Shown here: positions 1-8,326 of the stretch, in pieces
How the letters are laid out: the number at the start of each line of letters is the position of its first letter
Numbering within the stretch: the first letter of the stretch is position 1
Source: SZUA-252 sp035716005
GTDB lineage: Bacteria; Eisenbacteria; RBG-16-71-46; SZUA-252
DNA: 22,990 nt
NCBI GenBank assembly: GCA_035716005.1
Contig: DASTKG010000162.1
Location: forward strand, 1 to 22,990
Direction of reading: 5' to 3'
Made by a program: the position numbers and the translations under genes
Notes under the pieces: generated by a model
Databases searched by the model: none
What the model saw: the letters and a program-made list of their open reading frames with translations, nothing else
What the model was told of the DNA's origin: nothing

Positions 1-941
1 ATGGGCTCGCCACCGGGTTCGTCCGATTCCAGGTAGACGAACCGTATCCAGTATCCGAGATATCCGGAACGCGAGTACCACACTCGCACCCATTCGTCCT
101 CGTTCATCTGGAAGGGCGGAAATATGTCGACTCTCGCTGCCGGGAAATTGCCCGCAGGTGTGTCGAGAACTTCTAGGGCGGCGACTCGGGCGGGCCAGGG
201 GAAATCGGAGCGGATGCTCCATTCGGCTCCGGGCCGGACTGGATAGACAAGTTCCGTTAGCTCACCATCAACTCGGGAGGCCGGCTTCGCGCCTCCGGAC
301 ACCGTGGGGACCCACCCGTGCGCGAGCGCACGAAGTTCCCCCAACCGCGCTTCCAGCCGCTCCCTCGTCTCGGCCGAGACCCCGCGGAGTTGCAGATGAG
401 CGGCGTACGGGGCCCCGCTGTAGACTCCGCGCTGGCTTGGACTCCCCGCGGGGAGCAAGGCCGATCCCATCGGCGGTGGCTCGAAGAGCACCGTGTCGAG
501 GCCAAAGAGGCCCGCGCGGTCCTGTCTCCATCGGAACCACCAACGGGTCGGCGGCCCATCACCGTCTAGATTTGATCGATGCGTCGTCTCTTCGACGACG
601 TAACTCAACCCCTCGTGCTGTGTCGTCCCGATCAGGTGCCTAACTTCGTCGTAGTCGACGTCAATTCCGACTTCAACGAGCGTACCGCCTCGGTCGTAGA
701 CATGCTCGCGGATGCTGCCTGAATAGATCCACTTGTTACCAACCCCGAGCGGATAGTACGAGGCGTCGCCGTATCCGGACGCGGCGGCGCCGGCGCGACC
801 GGAAGATGCGAGCTCGCCGCGCGGCACTGCCGGAGTGAGCGGAGACGGATTGGAACAGCCCAGGATGGCCGCCAGAAGGAGCGCTATCAAGCCATCCCGG
901 CGAACATGCCGCGACGAGCGGCGTCCTAAAGATCCTTTCAT
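1..941 (-). CDS. Putative lipoprotein, 3' end beyond window
   Basis: This frame is open on the minus strand from an ATG at 941 to the window edge (313 codons) with no stop. The N-terminus starts MKGSLGRRSSRH, then has a basic region and a hydrophobic run (about residues 18-27) ending in ILGC with Cys29. This resembles a lipobox, although Leu at -2 is unusual. The mature part contains a YYPLGVGNKWIYSG segment near residue 62, a pattern often seen in secreted proteins of unknown function, and it is rich in Trp and Tyr and in predicted beta strands. The expected location is the periplasm or a membrane anchor. The start at 941 has an AAAGGA Shine-Dalgarno about 8 nt upstream, inside a tandem repeat (930-980). 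I recognise no catalytic family, and the missing C-terminus limits the call. Confidence 0.72.
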   Translation of the reverse strand, partial: MKGSLGRRSSRHVRRDGLIALLLAAILGCSNPSPLTPAVPRGELASSGRAGAAASGYGDASYYPLGVGNKWIYSGSIREHVYDRGGTLVEVGIDVDYDEVRHLIGTTQHEGLSYVVEETTHRSNLDGDGPPTRWWFRWRQDRAGLFGLDTVLFEPPPMGSALLPAGSPSQRGVYSGAPYAAHLQLRGVSAETRERLEARLGELRALAHGWVPTVSGGAKPASRVDGELTELVYPVRPGAEWSIRSDFPWPARVAALEVLDTPAGNFPAARVDIFPPFQMNEDEWVRVWYSRSGYLGYWIRFVYLESDEPGGEP

Positions 942-980
942 CTCAGAGATCCTTTCATCTCGGAGATCCTTTCATCTCAT
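930..980 (-). repeat. Three tandem 17-bp repeats carrying RBS and start codon
   Basis: Three head-to-tail 17-bp units lie at 930-946, 947-963 and 964-980. They share the 15-bp core AGATCCTTTCATCTC (plus strand) and differ only in the last two bases. On the minus strand each unit supplies an AAAGGA Shine-Dalgarno-like motif and an ATG, so ATGs occur at 975, 958 and 941, with a further ATG at 980. The upstream ATGs open tiny frames (MR, MKGSPR, MKGSLR). Each stops at a TGA that overlaps the next ATG as ATGA, and the last stop overlaps the lipoprotein start at 941. The repeat is directly visible; any regulatory role is inference. Confidence 0.85.
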
Positions 981-994
981 GCTGTACTCCCAGA

Positions 995-1017
995 CCCGCG
1001 CGAGCCCCCGCGCGAGC
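995..1017. repeat. 11-bp direct repeat in intergenic gap
   Basis: CCCGCGCGAGC occurs twice, at 995-1005 and 1007-1017, one base apart, so the copies sit 12 bp apart start to start. They lie in the 123-bp gap between the secreted modular protein and the downstream lipoprotein gene. No convincing promoter hexamers or T-tract terminator were seen in this gap. The repeat could be a protein-binding site or simply GC-rich low-complexity sequence. Confidence 0.4.
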
Positions 1018-1064
1018 GATTCTTGGCGGCGGCGCCTACACCCTTCGAAGTACCCCACCGCCGA

Positions 1065-3809
1065 TCACTTCAAAATCGTCGCCCGGCCGCGCCACGTGCC
1101 GTCCAACGTGGTGACCTGATAGAAGTAGATCCCGCTCGACAGAGCCCGACCCCTCGCGTCGAACCCGTCGATCGGAACCCGCACTTCGCCCGTCTCGACT
1201 CGGCCATCGAGGAGCGTCCGCACCAGCCTCCCGCTCACGTCGTAGAGGCGGACGGTGGCGTTGCCGGGGCGTTTCGCCTCGAAGGCGATCATGCCGCGGG
1301 GGTTCATCGGATTCGGCCAGGCGGAGGCGCCCTTCGCGGGGGCGCCGAGAATCTCGATCTCGAACGTCCCGCGGACGCGAGAGCCGTCCGAGAGTCGTCC
1401 CTGGAGCCGCGCCGAGACGGTCTGCTTGCCGCGCACGTTCGCGAAGAGCCGGCGAAGGTCCTCCTTCGCGAACGGGATCGCGAGTTCGGGGACGCCGTTT
1501 CGGTCGCGGTCTTCGACCCTTAGCCCGCTCGAGACCTGCGCGAAGATGGAGTCGACGCTCCCATGCCCCGGGCTCCAAAGGCAGAGCGAGGCCGGCGCGA
1601 GATCCGCCAGCGAATACTCGTCGCCCACCCGCTCCATCCGGATCGTCGTCAGCGGCCGGCCCGAGCGCAGGACGATCGGCGTCTCGTCGGGCGACAGGAG
1701 CGCCCGCGCGGGAAGCGCGTCGAGAACCGTGACGGTCGCCGTGTCGCGCGCGACGTAGTTCGGGGCCAACGGAACCGTCGTCGCGAGAATGGCCCGGTAC
1801 GTTCCCCCTTCCCGGTACTCGTGGGCGAGCACCTTCCCCAGGCCCGAGGTTCCGTCTCCGAAGTTCCATTCGAACCGGAGAATCGCGTCCGCCGGATGCA
1901 CCTTGCCGTTTCCTTCGAATCGCAGGCGGCTCCCCGCGACACCATGGGTCGGCCCGACCACGACCGCCGCCAGCGAATCGAAGACGGGGCTCTCGGTCGA
2001 CCCACTGCCGCGGGGACAATTCCAGACGTCGGCGAGCGTCAGCGGCACGACCAGATCGGCCGTCGCGCCGGACGCGTCCACGGTGTGAACCGAAAGCCCG
2101 AATTCCTGGGCAGGATCGTCCGACGTGGGCGACAGGACATACCGGCACGAGGTGGGCGATTCGACCGTGGCGGTCCCCCACGCGGGAGGCGGACCGAACG
2201 TCGCGGTGAACGGGTCGTCGTCGGGATCGGAAACGCTCAGGAGGACGGTGTAGACCTCGCCCTTCTCGACGCAGGGTCTTTCGGGCTTCGAGTGCGCCTG
2301 CGGCGGGAAGGGCCGGTTGGCGACCGAGATTCGGAACGACTTCGCGGTCTGGACGGCGGGAAGTCCGACCAGGTCGTCCGCGGCGACGACGGTCGCTTGC
2401 CAATCGCCCGCGTCATGGGGCCCGGGGGCGATCGTGAGCATTCGACGCGTCAGCCCGGGCTCGGGGGCCCAGCGCCATGGCTCCGATTCGAGCGCCACGA
2501 ACGGCGGGGAATCGGGCAACGCGAGAGCGATATAGTTCCCGTCGACATCGAGGGAGGTGATCAAGTGCGTGACCGTGTCCCCCTCCGCGAGCGCGAAGTC
2601 GGGAATGGAGTCGAGCGTCGGCGCGTGCAGGTTGTCGGGATCGTACGCGTAGACGATCAGGTGCTCGACGGCGCTCGACGTCTGGTCGGTGACCTCGAGC
2701 GCCACGTCCCAGCTCCCCCCGTCCGACGGGCCCGGCGCGATCGTCGCGATGGCCCGATACGCCCCCGCGACGGGCTCGGTCGGCCCCAGGGTCACGAAGG
2801 GAGGCGCCGAGCGGAGAGCGATCTCCAACGGCTGCAGGTCGGGATCGCGTGCCGTGACGGCCCGCTCGCCGACCGTGCCGAGCGCCACCGCGATCGGTTC
2901 GATCGGATCGAACGTCGGGGCCGGGTTCAGGTCGCGCACGACGACGCCGAGCCCGATGGTGGTGGCGAGGGTTCCGTCGCTGCAGACGATCCGGATCTCC
3001 TCGGCCCCCGCGTCGGCGTAGCTGGGCGCCAGAGCCAGGCGGCCCTCGACCCGCCCCTGATCGGAGGAGGTGACGGTCAAGCTCGCGTAGCCGGGCGCCT
3101 GCGTGAGCGCGAGCCCGAGCGAATCGGAATCGGCGTCGGTCGCCGTGATCGTACGGAAGACCTGCTCGCCTTCGAACATCGATACGCCGTAGGCGCGCGC
3201 GAATACCGGCGGCTCGGACGTCACGCCCGCGGCCGCGAGGCCGTCCGCGTCGCTCCACTCCTGCCCGAGCTTCATCGTGTTGTCGTTGTCCGCGCCCGGG
3301 CAGAGGGAGCCGAACGATGTCTGCCCCGCCGGGACGAGGCGAGTGCTCGGGGCGATCACGATCCGCGGCGACCCCGAGAGGGCTTCGATCGTGACCCGGC
3401 CGAGACGATACGTACCGGGCGTCTCGATGCTCGCTCCCCCGAAGCCCGCGTAGAATTCCACTTCGTCGCCGGCGTGCCCGAAGGAGGTGCTCCAGTCGGT
3501 CATGAGATTCTGGAGGGCGCCGTACGCGACGGTTCCGCCCTCCGCGCGAAGAATGACCTCGTAGGAATTGATCGTCAGCGCCGAGGCGGGATCGGAGGCG
3601 CACGCCGCGGGCGAGCCGTCGCGGTTCGCGTTCGTCACGATCCAGACTTCGACGGTCGCGAGTCCCGACGCGGGAAGGACGTCCGACGCGTCGTGGACGC
3701 CGTCGCCGTTGGCGTCGAGGAACATGAATTGGGCTTGGACGGGATGAGCGACGACAGCGAGGGATACGACGGCGGCCAGCCATGCGGCCGTCGCGGAACT
3801 GCGGAACAT
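1065..3809 (-). CDS. Secreted modular protein with PKD-like and FlgD-like C-terminal domains
   Basis: This 914-residue exported protein starts at an ATG with AGGAGG four bases upstream. Residues 1-26 form a signal peptide ending HPVQA. It is followed at once by a calcium-loop motif DANGDGVHDASD (32-43) with acidic or Asn residues at positions 1, 3, 5, 9 and 12 of an EF-hand/dockerin loop. Residues of roughly 50-190 are beta-rich and could be cohesin-like. The middle holds several repeated Ig/cadherin-like modules, each with a 'DPD..L.IAL..APPFV.L' pattern. A PKD-like domain near 605-695 carries FEWNFGDGTSG. Residues 828-914 form a FlgD-type Ig domain (SAWPNPMNP, VRLYDVSGRLVRTL, SSGIYFYQV), a terminal module common in secreted proteins of FCB-related bacteria and often a sorting or anchoring tail. 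No catalytic domain is visible. A surface-adhesive or structural role is inference. Confidence 0.85.
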   Translation of the reverse strand: MFRSSATAAWLAAVVSLAVVAHPVQAQFMFLDANGDGVHDASDVLPASGLATVEVWIVTNANRDGSPAACASDPASALTINSYEVILRAEGGTVAYGALQNLMTDWSTSFGHAGDEVEFYAGFGGASIETPGTYRLGRVTIEALSGSPRIVIAPSTRLVPAGQTSFGSLCPGADNDNTMKLGQEWSDADGLAAAGVTSEPPVFARAYGVSMFEGEQVFRTITATDADSDSLGLALTQAPGYASLTVTSSDQGRVEGRLALAPSYADAGAEEIRIVCSDGTLATTIGLGVVVRDLNPAPTFDPIEPIAVALGTVGERAVTARDPDLQPLEIALRSAPPFVTLGPTEPVAGAYRAIATIAPGPSDGGSWDVALEVTDQTSSAVEHLIVYAYDPDNLHAPTLDSIPDFALAEGDTVTHLITSLDVDGNYIALALPDSPPFVALESEPWRWAPEPGLTRRMLTIAPGPHDAGDWQATVVAADDLVGLPAVQTAKSFRISVANRPFPPQAHSKPERPCVEKGEVYTVLLSVSDPDDDPFTATFGPPPAWGTATVESPTSCRYVLSPTSDDPAQEFGLSVHTVDASGATADLVVPLTLADVWNCPRGSGSTESPVFDSLAAVVVGPTHGVAGSRLRFEGNGKVHPADAILRFEWNFGDGTSGLGKVLAHEYREGGTYRAILATTVPLAPNYVARDTATVTVLDALPARALLSPDETPIVLRSGRPLTTIRMERVGDEYSLADLAPASLCLWSPGHGSVDSIFAQVSSGLRVEDRDRNGVPELAIPFAKEDLRRLFANVRGKQTVSARLQGRLSDGSRVRGTFEIEILGAPAKGASAWPNPMNPRGMIAFEAKRPGNATVRLYDVSGRLVRTLLDGRVETGEVRVPIDGFDARGRALSSGIYFYQVTTLDGTWRGRATILK

Positions 3810-3841
3810 GAGGCCTCCTCGCCTATCTCGATGTGACCCTA

Positions 3842-3880
3842 AGTATAAACCAACCCGGGTCCGGGCGCGAGGAGTCCTCG
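3842..3880 (-). promoter_or_regulatory. Possible -10 element and upstream palindrome before secreted-protein gene
   Basis: The 81-bp gap upstream of the 914-residue protein contains TATACT on the minus strand (plus positions 3842-3847; five of six matches to a -10 hexamer) about 33 bases before the ATG. No good -35 lies at standard spacing. Just upstream at 3868-3880 is CGAGGAGTCCTCG, a 6-bp-arm palindrome around one base. This could be an operator or a short hairpin after the aminotransferase gene, but it has no T-tract. The assignment is weak. Confidence 0.3.
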
Positions 3881-3890
3881 TTCTCCAGGC

Positions 3891-5096
3891 CTATAGCCTC
3901 CGAATTACCTCCGCGGCGAGCCGCTCCACCTCGGACAGGTCGTTGTAGACCTGAGCCGACAGCCGGACCCAGAGACGCCCTCGCCAGGCGTGCATCTGGA
4001 TCTCGATCTTCTCTTCCAGGAGAAGCGCCAGCCGAAGACGCGCGGCCTCCTCGTGCGACGTCCCGGCCCGGGCCGGAAGCGGCACGGTGACCATCGTTCC
4101 GACCATCGACTCGGGCACCCCGATCTCGGTCTCCCAGCGCTCCGCCAGCAACCGGCCGCCCTCCCAGGCGAGCCGATGGTTGTGCTCGGCCACCGCCTCG
4201 AAACCCCATTCGTGAAGCAAGGCAATCCCTTCGGGGGCCGCCAGATAGTTCGTTGGGTCGAGCGTCCCCACCCAGTCGAACTCGGCGGCGAGCCCCTTCC
4301 CCCATCCCCAGGAAATGGTCGACGGATGAAGGCCACGCTGTCGCTCCGGCGGCGCCCAGAGGAAGCCGCACGACCTCGGCGCGTGGCACCATTTGTGGAG
4401 GTTCGCCGCGTACCAGTCGACGCCGTACGAGGTCACGTCGAGCGGAATGGCGCCCGGGGCGTGCGCGCCGTCGACGAGCACCATCACGCCCCGCGCCTTC
4501 AACCCCGCCGCGATCTCGCGAAGCGGCAGGAGCTGGGCCGACTCGGACGTGATGTGGTCGACGATCGCGAGCTTCGTGCGCGGCCCCACGGCCCCGAGCA
4601 TGGCGTCCCGCGCGGCCTCGGGGGTCGACGGGTGGGGCATCTCCACCACCTTCACCGTGCCGCCGAACTCTTCGGCGCGGTTTTCAGCTCCGTAGACGAT
4701 CGCGCCGTAGGACAAGTCGGTCACGAGGATCTCGTCGCCCGGCGCGAACCTGAGCGATCGGAGGACGGCGTTGACGGCGTGGGTGACGTTCGGCGTGAAG
4801 ACGAAGTCCTCTTCGCGCGCGCCGACGAAGTCGGCCACGGCGGCCGCCGCCTCGCGCATTCGTGTCGGGCCCGGGCGCCACGGGGCCGGCTTGTCGCCCG
4901 TCAGCTCGCGGAGCATGAAGCGCGAGGGATTCCGCTCCATCTCGTCCCGGAGCGCCTGCTGCGCCGCGCGCACCCGGTTCGGGACCACGCCGACGGTCCC
5001 GTGGTTCAGGTAGAGAAGTCCGGGTTCCAAGGACCAATGGCCGCGCATGACGGGACCGAAGGTCGGGACGCGGGATGCGGGAGCGGCGCCGGGCAT
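3891..5096 (-). CDS. PLP-dependent aminotransferase class V, isopenicillin-N-epimerase-like
   Basis: This 401-residue protein has the fold-type I class V signature. It has LYLNHGTVG near residues 28-36, an HITS motif (181-184) in the cofactor pocket, Asp209 in LVDGAHAPG for the PLP pyridine nitrogen, and Lys235 in NLHKWCHAP as the likely Schiff-base lysine. Length and motifs fit the CefD/cysteine-desulfurase-like family, whose members act as epimerases, desulfurases or aminotransferases. The substrate cannot be read from the sequence. The ATG at 5096 keeps the PTFGPV segment that precedes the LNHG motif in relatives. An internal ATG at 5048 (Met17) is the alternative. Neither has a clear Shine-Dalgarno. 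The gene lies 42 bp after nuoN and may be read through from the nuo operon. Confidence 0.88.
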   Translation of the reverse strand: MPGAAPASRVPTFGPVMRGHWSLEPGLLYLNHGTVGVVPNRVRAAQQALRDEMERNPSRFMLRELTGDKPAPWRPGPTRMREAAAAVADFVGAREEDFVFTPNVTHAVNAVLRSLRFAPGDEILVTDLSYGAIVYGAENRAEEFGGTVKVVEMPHPSTPEAARDAMLGAVGPRTKLAIVDHITSESAQLLPLREIAAGLKARGVMVLVDGAHAPGAIPLDVTSYGVDWYAANLHKWCHAPRSCGFLWAPPERQRGLHPSTISWGWGKGLAAEFDWVGTLDPTNYLAAPEGIALLHEWGFEAVAEHNHRLAWEGGRLLAERWETEIGVPESMVGTMVTVPLPARAGTSHEEAARLRLALLLEEKIEIQMHAWRGRLWVRLSAQVYNDLSEVERLAAEVIRRL

Positions 5097-5103
5097 GGCG
5101 GGG

Positions 5104-5133
5104 ATTCTACGCGGCGACGGCGCTCCGCGCCAA
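5104..5133 (-). promoter_or_regulatory. Possible sigma-70-type promoter before aminotransferase
   Basis: On the minus strand TTGGCG (plus 5128-5133) and TAGAAT (plus 5104-5109) are separated by 18 bp, in the 42-bp gap after nuoN. The -10 matches five of six consensus positions and the -35 four of six. Initiation would fall at about 5097, next to the ATG at 5096, implying a leaderless mRNA or use of the internal ATG at 5048. A short inverted repeat (GGCGC GGA GCGCC) overlaps the -35. Chance occurrence is possible. Confidence 0.28.
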
Positions 5134-5138
5134 GGGGG

Positions 5139-6602
5139 CTACGAGAAGAGCGAGCGAACGCTCTCCTGCGCCGCGGAGAACCAGGTGCTCGGGAAGAGCC
5201 CCGGCCAGAGCGTGCCGACCGACGCCACGAGGAGGGCGAGCGCGAGCGCGAGCGGGATCTTCACCGGCGGGAACGACTCCTGCGGCTCCCGCATGTACAT
5301 GAGGACCAGGAGGCGGAGGTAGTAGAAGACCGACGTCGCGCTGGCCAGGACGCCGATCACGGCGAGCCAGACGTGGCCCGACTGGACGGCGCCGCCGAAG
5401 AGGTAGAGCTTTCCGATGAACCCCGCCGTCGGCGGAATGCCGGAGAGCGAGATCATGAAGATCGAGAGGAGAATTCCGATGAGCGGATACTTGAAGCCGA
5501 GTCCGGCGTAGTCCTTCAATTCCTCCCCGCGCCCGCTCTTCGCCTCGAGCAGGATGACGATGGCGAAGGCGCCGAGGTTCATGGCGACGTACGCCATGAG
5601 GTAGAAGACCGCGCCGGTCCCGCCGATGACGCCGCCCGAGACGAGGCCGACCAGGACGTACCCGGAGTGCGCGATGCTGGAATAGGCGAGCATTCGTTTC
5701 ACGTTCGTCTGCGCGATGGCCGCCACGTTCCCCACCACCATCGTCAGGACCGCGATCACCGAGAGGACCATGTCCCACTCGGCCTGCGCCGGGCCGAACG
5801 CGATGAAGAAGGTCCGGATGAAGGCGGCGAACGCGGCGGCCTTGGGGCCCGCCGAGAAGAAGGCCGTCACCGGCGTCGGGGCGCCCTGATAGACGTCGGG
5901 CGTCCACATGTGGAACGGGACCGCCGCCACCTTGAAGCAGAGGCCGACGAGAATCATCGCCATGCCCGCGTAGAAGAGACCCTCCGGAACCGGGCCCCCC
6001 GTCCCGGCGATGGCGTCGCCGATCCGGTCGAGGTTCGTAGTGCCGGTGGCGCCGTAGACGAGGGCGATGCCGTAGAGGAGGATCCCCGAGGCGAACGCGC
6101 CGAGGAGGAAGTACTTCATCGCCGCTTCGTTCGAGGCGTCGCTGTTCCGCCGGTACCCCGCCAGGATGTAGAGGGAGACCGAAAGGACCTCGATCCCCAG
6201 GAAGAGCGTGATGAGGTCGAGGCCGGAGGCGAGCATCATCATGCCCGACGTGGCGAAGAGGAGGAGCGAGTAGTACTCGGGCTGCTCGACGTTCTCCTCC
6301 TCCAGGAACGGCCTCGACATGAGGACCACCACGGCCGTCGTCGAGAGGAAGAGCACGTTGAACAGGGTCGAGAGGTTGTCGAGCGCCACCATCCCGGCGT
6401 ACCCGCGCTCCGACATTCCCCACTGCGCCAGCGTCCGCCAGAGCGCCCAGAGGAGCCCCGCGAAGGCGACGTAGCCCGAGACGTGCTTCTTCCCGTGCGG
6501 CAGGACGAGGTCGAGCATGAGGAGGAAGATCGCGACGCCGCAGACGATCAGCAGCGGCTCGATCATGCCGAGCGGGGCGTCGATCGGAATCGGCAGGTTC
6601 AC
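5139..6602 (-). CDS. nuoN: NADH-quinone oxidoreductase subunit N
   Basis: This 487-residue antiporter-like membrane subunit belongs to complex I and is the distal gene of the nuo cluster. It starts with GTG in a GTGA overlap with the nuoM stop. About 14 hydrophobic segments are visible. Hallmarks are the Glu in LFLGIEVLSVSLYILAGY (the TM5 charge) and the Lys in FKVAAVPFHMWTPDVYQG followed by APTPVTAFFSAGPK, both part of the proton-translocation path conserved in NuoL/M/N. Its length matches family members (about 480-500). Identity as NuoN rests on the MWTPDVYQGAPTPVTAF sequence and on its position after nuoM. Confidence 0.96.
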   Translation of the reverse strand: MNLPIPIDAPLGMIEPLLIVCGVAIFLLMLDLVLPHGKKHVSGYVAFAGLLWALWRTLAQWGMSERGYAGMVALDNLSTLFNVLFLSTTAVVVLMSRPFLEEENVEQPEYYSLLLFATSGMMMLASGLDLITLFLGIEVLSVSLYILAGYRRNSDASNEAAMKYFLLGAFASGILLYGIALVYGATGTTNLDRIGDAIAGTGGPVPEGLFYAGMAMILVGLCFKVAAVPFHMWTPDVYQGAPTPVTAFFSAGPKAAAFAAFIRTFFIAFGPAQAEWDMVLSVIAVLTMVVGNVAAIAQTNVKRMLAYSSIAHSGYVLVGLVSGGVIGGTGAVFYLMAYVAMNLGAFAIVILLEAKSGRGEELKDYAGLGFKYPLIGILLSIFMISLSGIPPTAGFIGKLYLFGGAVQSGHVWLAVIGVLASATSVFYYLRLLVLMYMREPQESFPPVKIPLALALALLVASVGTLWPGLFPSTWFSAAQESVRSLFS

Positions 6603-8326
6603 GGCGTCACCCTCCCCGGCGAGCCCGCGGGCGGATTCGGAGCGATCGTCTCCACGCCCGCGGAATCGGCCTGCGCGCCCGTCTCGCCTTCCACCATGCC
6701 GCGGCCGAGCATCGTGCCCGCCGTGTCGGCCGGCATCGTCCCGTCGCCCTCCTCCATGCCCTGCGCGTCACCCGGCTCGTCGCCGCCGTACATCTCCGGC
6801 TCGGCCGTCCGCTCGGCCACCGTCCTCGACGACATCCGCTCGATCAGCTCGGTCGCCGGCACGTCGAGGAACCGGAGGAACGTGTTCGGATAGACGCCGA
6901 TCCAGACGATGAAGAGGATGACCGGCGCCATGACCCAGAACTCCCGCCGCGTCAAATCGGGAAGCCCGCGGTTCTTCTCGTTCGTCACCGGGCCGAACAT
7001 GACCCGCTGGAACATCCAGAGGAGGTAGACGGCGCCCAGGATGACGCCCGTCGCCGAGATTCCCGCCACCCAGGTGTTCATGCGGAACGCCCCGAGGAGG
7101 ATGAGGAACTCGCCGATGAAGCCGTTCAGGCCCGGGAGCCCGAGGCTCGAGAGGACGACGACGAGGAAGACCGCGGCGAACCAGGGCATGATCTCGCTGA
7201 TTCCGCCGAACTCCGAGATCTCCCGCGTGTGGCGCCGCTCGTAGATGATCCCGACCGCGAGGAAGAGCGCGCCGGTCGAGAGGCCGTGGTTCACCATCTG
7301 GAGCACGCTGCCCTGGATCCCCTGCGCGTTCAGCGCGAAGAGCCCGAGCATGACGAAGCCGAGATGGCTCACGGAGGAGTAGGCCACGAGTTTCTTCACG
7401 TCCGACTGCACCATGGCGACCAGGGCCCCGTAGATGATCCCGATCACCGAAAGCGCGATCAGGAGAGGCGCGAAGGCGATCGCTCCCTCCGGGAAGAGCG
7501 GCATGGCGAAGCGGAAGAAGCCGTACGTTCCCATCTTGAGGAGGACGCCGGCGAGGATGACCGAGCCCGCCGTGGGCGCCTCGACGTGGGCGTCGGGGAG
7601 CCACGTATGGAACGGGAACATCGGCACCTTGATGGCGAAGGCGAGCGCGAAGGCGGCGAAGAGCCAGAGCTGCGGCGTGCGCCCGAGCGGCGTGTCGTAG
7701 AGCTTGAGGAGGTCGAACGTGTACTCGCCGAACGCGGCGTGATGCGCGAAGTAGAGATAGAGGATGCCGACCAGCATGAGGAGGCTGCCGGCCACCGTGT
7801 AGAGGATGAATTTCACGGCGGCGTAGATGCGGCGCGGCCCGCCCCAGACGCCGATGAGGAGATACATCGGGATCAGGACGACTTCCCAGAACATGTAGAA
7901 GAGGACCAGATCGAGCGCGGCGAAGACGCCGACCATGCCCGTCTCCAGGACGAGGAGCAGGGCCATGTAGGTCTTCACCCGGTCGGTGATCGCGGCGAAG
8001 GAGGAGAGGACCGCGACGGCCGTGATGAGCGTCGTCATGAGAATGAGGAGAACGCTCACGCCGTCGACGCCCATGTGGTACTCGATGCCGAGATTCGGAA
8101 CCCACGGAACCTTCTCCACGAACTGCATCCCGCGCTGCCCGAACTTGAACGCCGTGAAGAGCGGCAGCGACGCGAGGAACGTCAGGACCGTGACGAGGAA
8201 GGTGAACCCGCGGATCACGCCCGTCTTGGCCGCGGGGATGAGGAGCAGGAAGAGCGCCCCCACCAGCGGCAGGAAGGTGACCAGGGAGAGAACCGGGATC
8301 CCCATCACGGTCGGTCCGGGGGTCAT
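6599..8326 (-). CDS. nuoM: NADH-quinone oxidoreductase subunit M, with extended C-terminus
   Basis: This 575-residue proton-pumping subunit of complex I starts at an ATG that overlaps the nuoL stop (ATGA). An alternative ATG lies seven codons in. It has many transmembrane helices. Signatures are the Glu in FYMFWEVVLIPMYLLIG, the Lys in IKVPMFPFHTWLPDAHVEAPT, and VKKLVAYSSVSHLGFVMLG. NuoM proteins usually have about 500 residues. Here the last 78 residues (about 498-575) are a hydrophilic, low-complexity tail rich in Gly, Glu, Asp, Ala and Thr with several Met, running straight into the nuoN start. The same frame stays open upstream through nuoL to 10084, but that part is an antisense-type shadow and not NuoM. 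Confidence 0.96.
   Translation of the reverse strand: MTPGPTVMGIPVLSLVTFLPLVGALFLLLIPAAKTGVIRGFTFLVTVLTFLASLPLFTAFKFGQRGMQFVEKVPWVPNLGIEYHMGVDGVSVLLILMTTLITAVAVLSSFAAITDRVKTYMALLLVLETGMVGVFAALDLVLFYMFWEVVLIPMYLLIGVWGGPRRIYAAVKFILYTVAGSLLMLVGILYLYFAHHAAFGEYTFDLLKLYDTPLGRTPQLWLFAAFALAFAIKVPMFPFHTWLPDAHVEAPTAGSVILAGVLLKMGTYGFFRFAMPLFPEGAIAFAPLLIALSVIGIIYGALVAMVQSDVKKLVAYSSVSHLGFVMLGLFALNAQGIQGSVLQMVNHGLSTGALFLAVGIIYERRHTREISEFGGISEIMPWFAAVFLVVVLSSLGLPGLNGFIGEFLILLGAFRMNTWVAGISATGVILGAVYLLWMFQRVMFGPVTNEKNRGLPDLTRREFWVMAPVILFIVWIGVYPNTFLRFLDVPATELIERMSSRTVAERTAEPEMYGGDEPGDAQGMEEGDGTMPADTAGTMLGRGMVEGETGAQADSAGVETIAPNPPAGSPGRVTP

Noticed and set aside
158..643. 161-codon plus-strand frame and neighbouring minus-strand frames (257-562, 268-543)
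   Set aside because: They overlap the lipoprotein frame that is open from 941 to the left edge with a start, a ribosome binding site and a lipobox. The alternatives are low-complexity and lack these signals.
1563..3836. 757-codon open frame on the plus strand
   Set aside because: It is antisense to the 914-residue secreted protein, is very rich in Arg, Gly and Asp, has no recognisable domain, and is a typical GC-rich shadow frame.
3990..6893. 967-codon open frame on the plus strand
   Set aside because: It runs antisense across the aminotransferase, nuoN and part of nuoM. Its composition is dominated by Arg, Glu, Asp and His, as expected from the complement of GC-rich membrane-protein codons.
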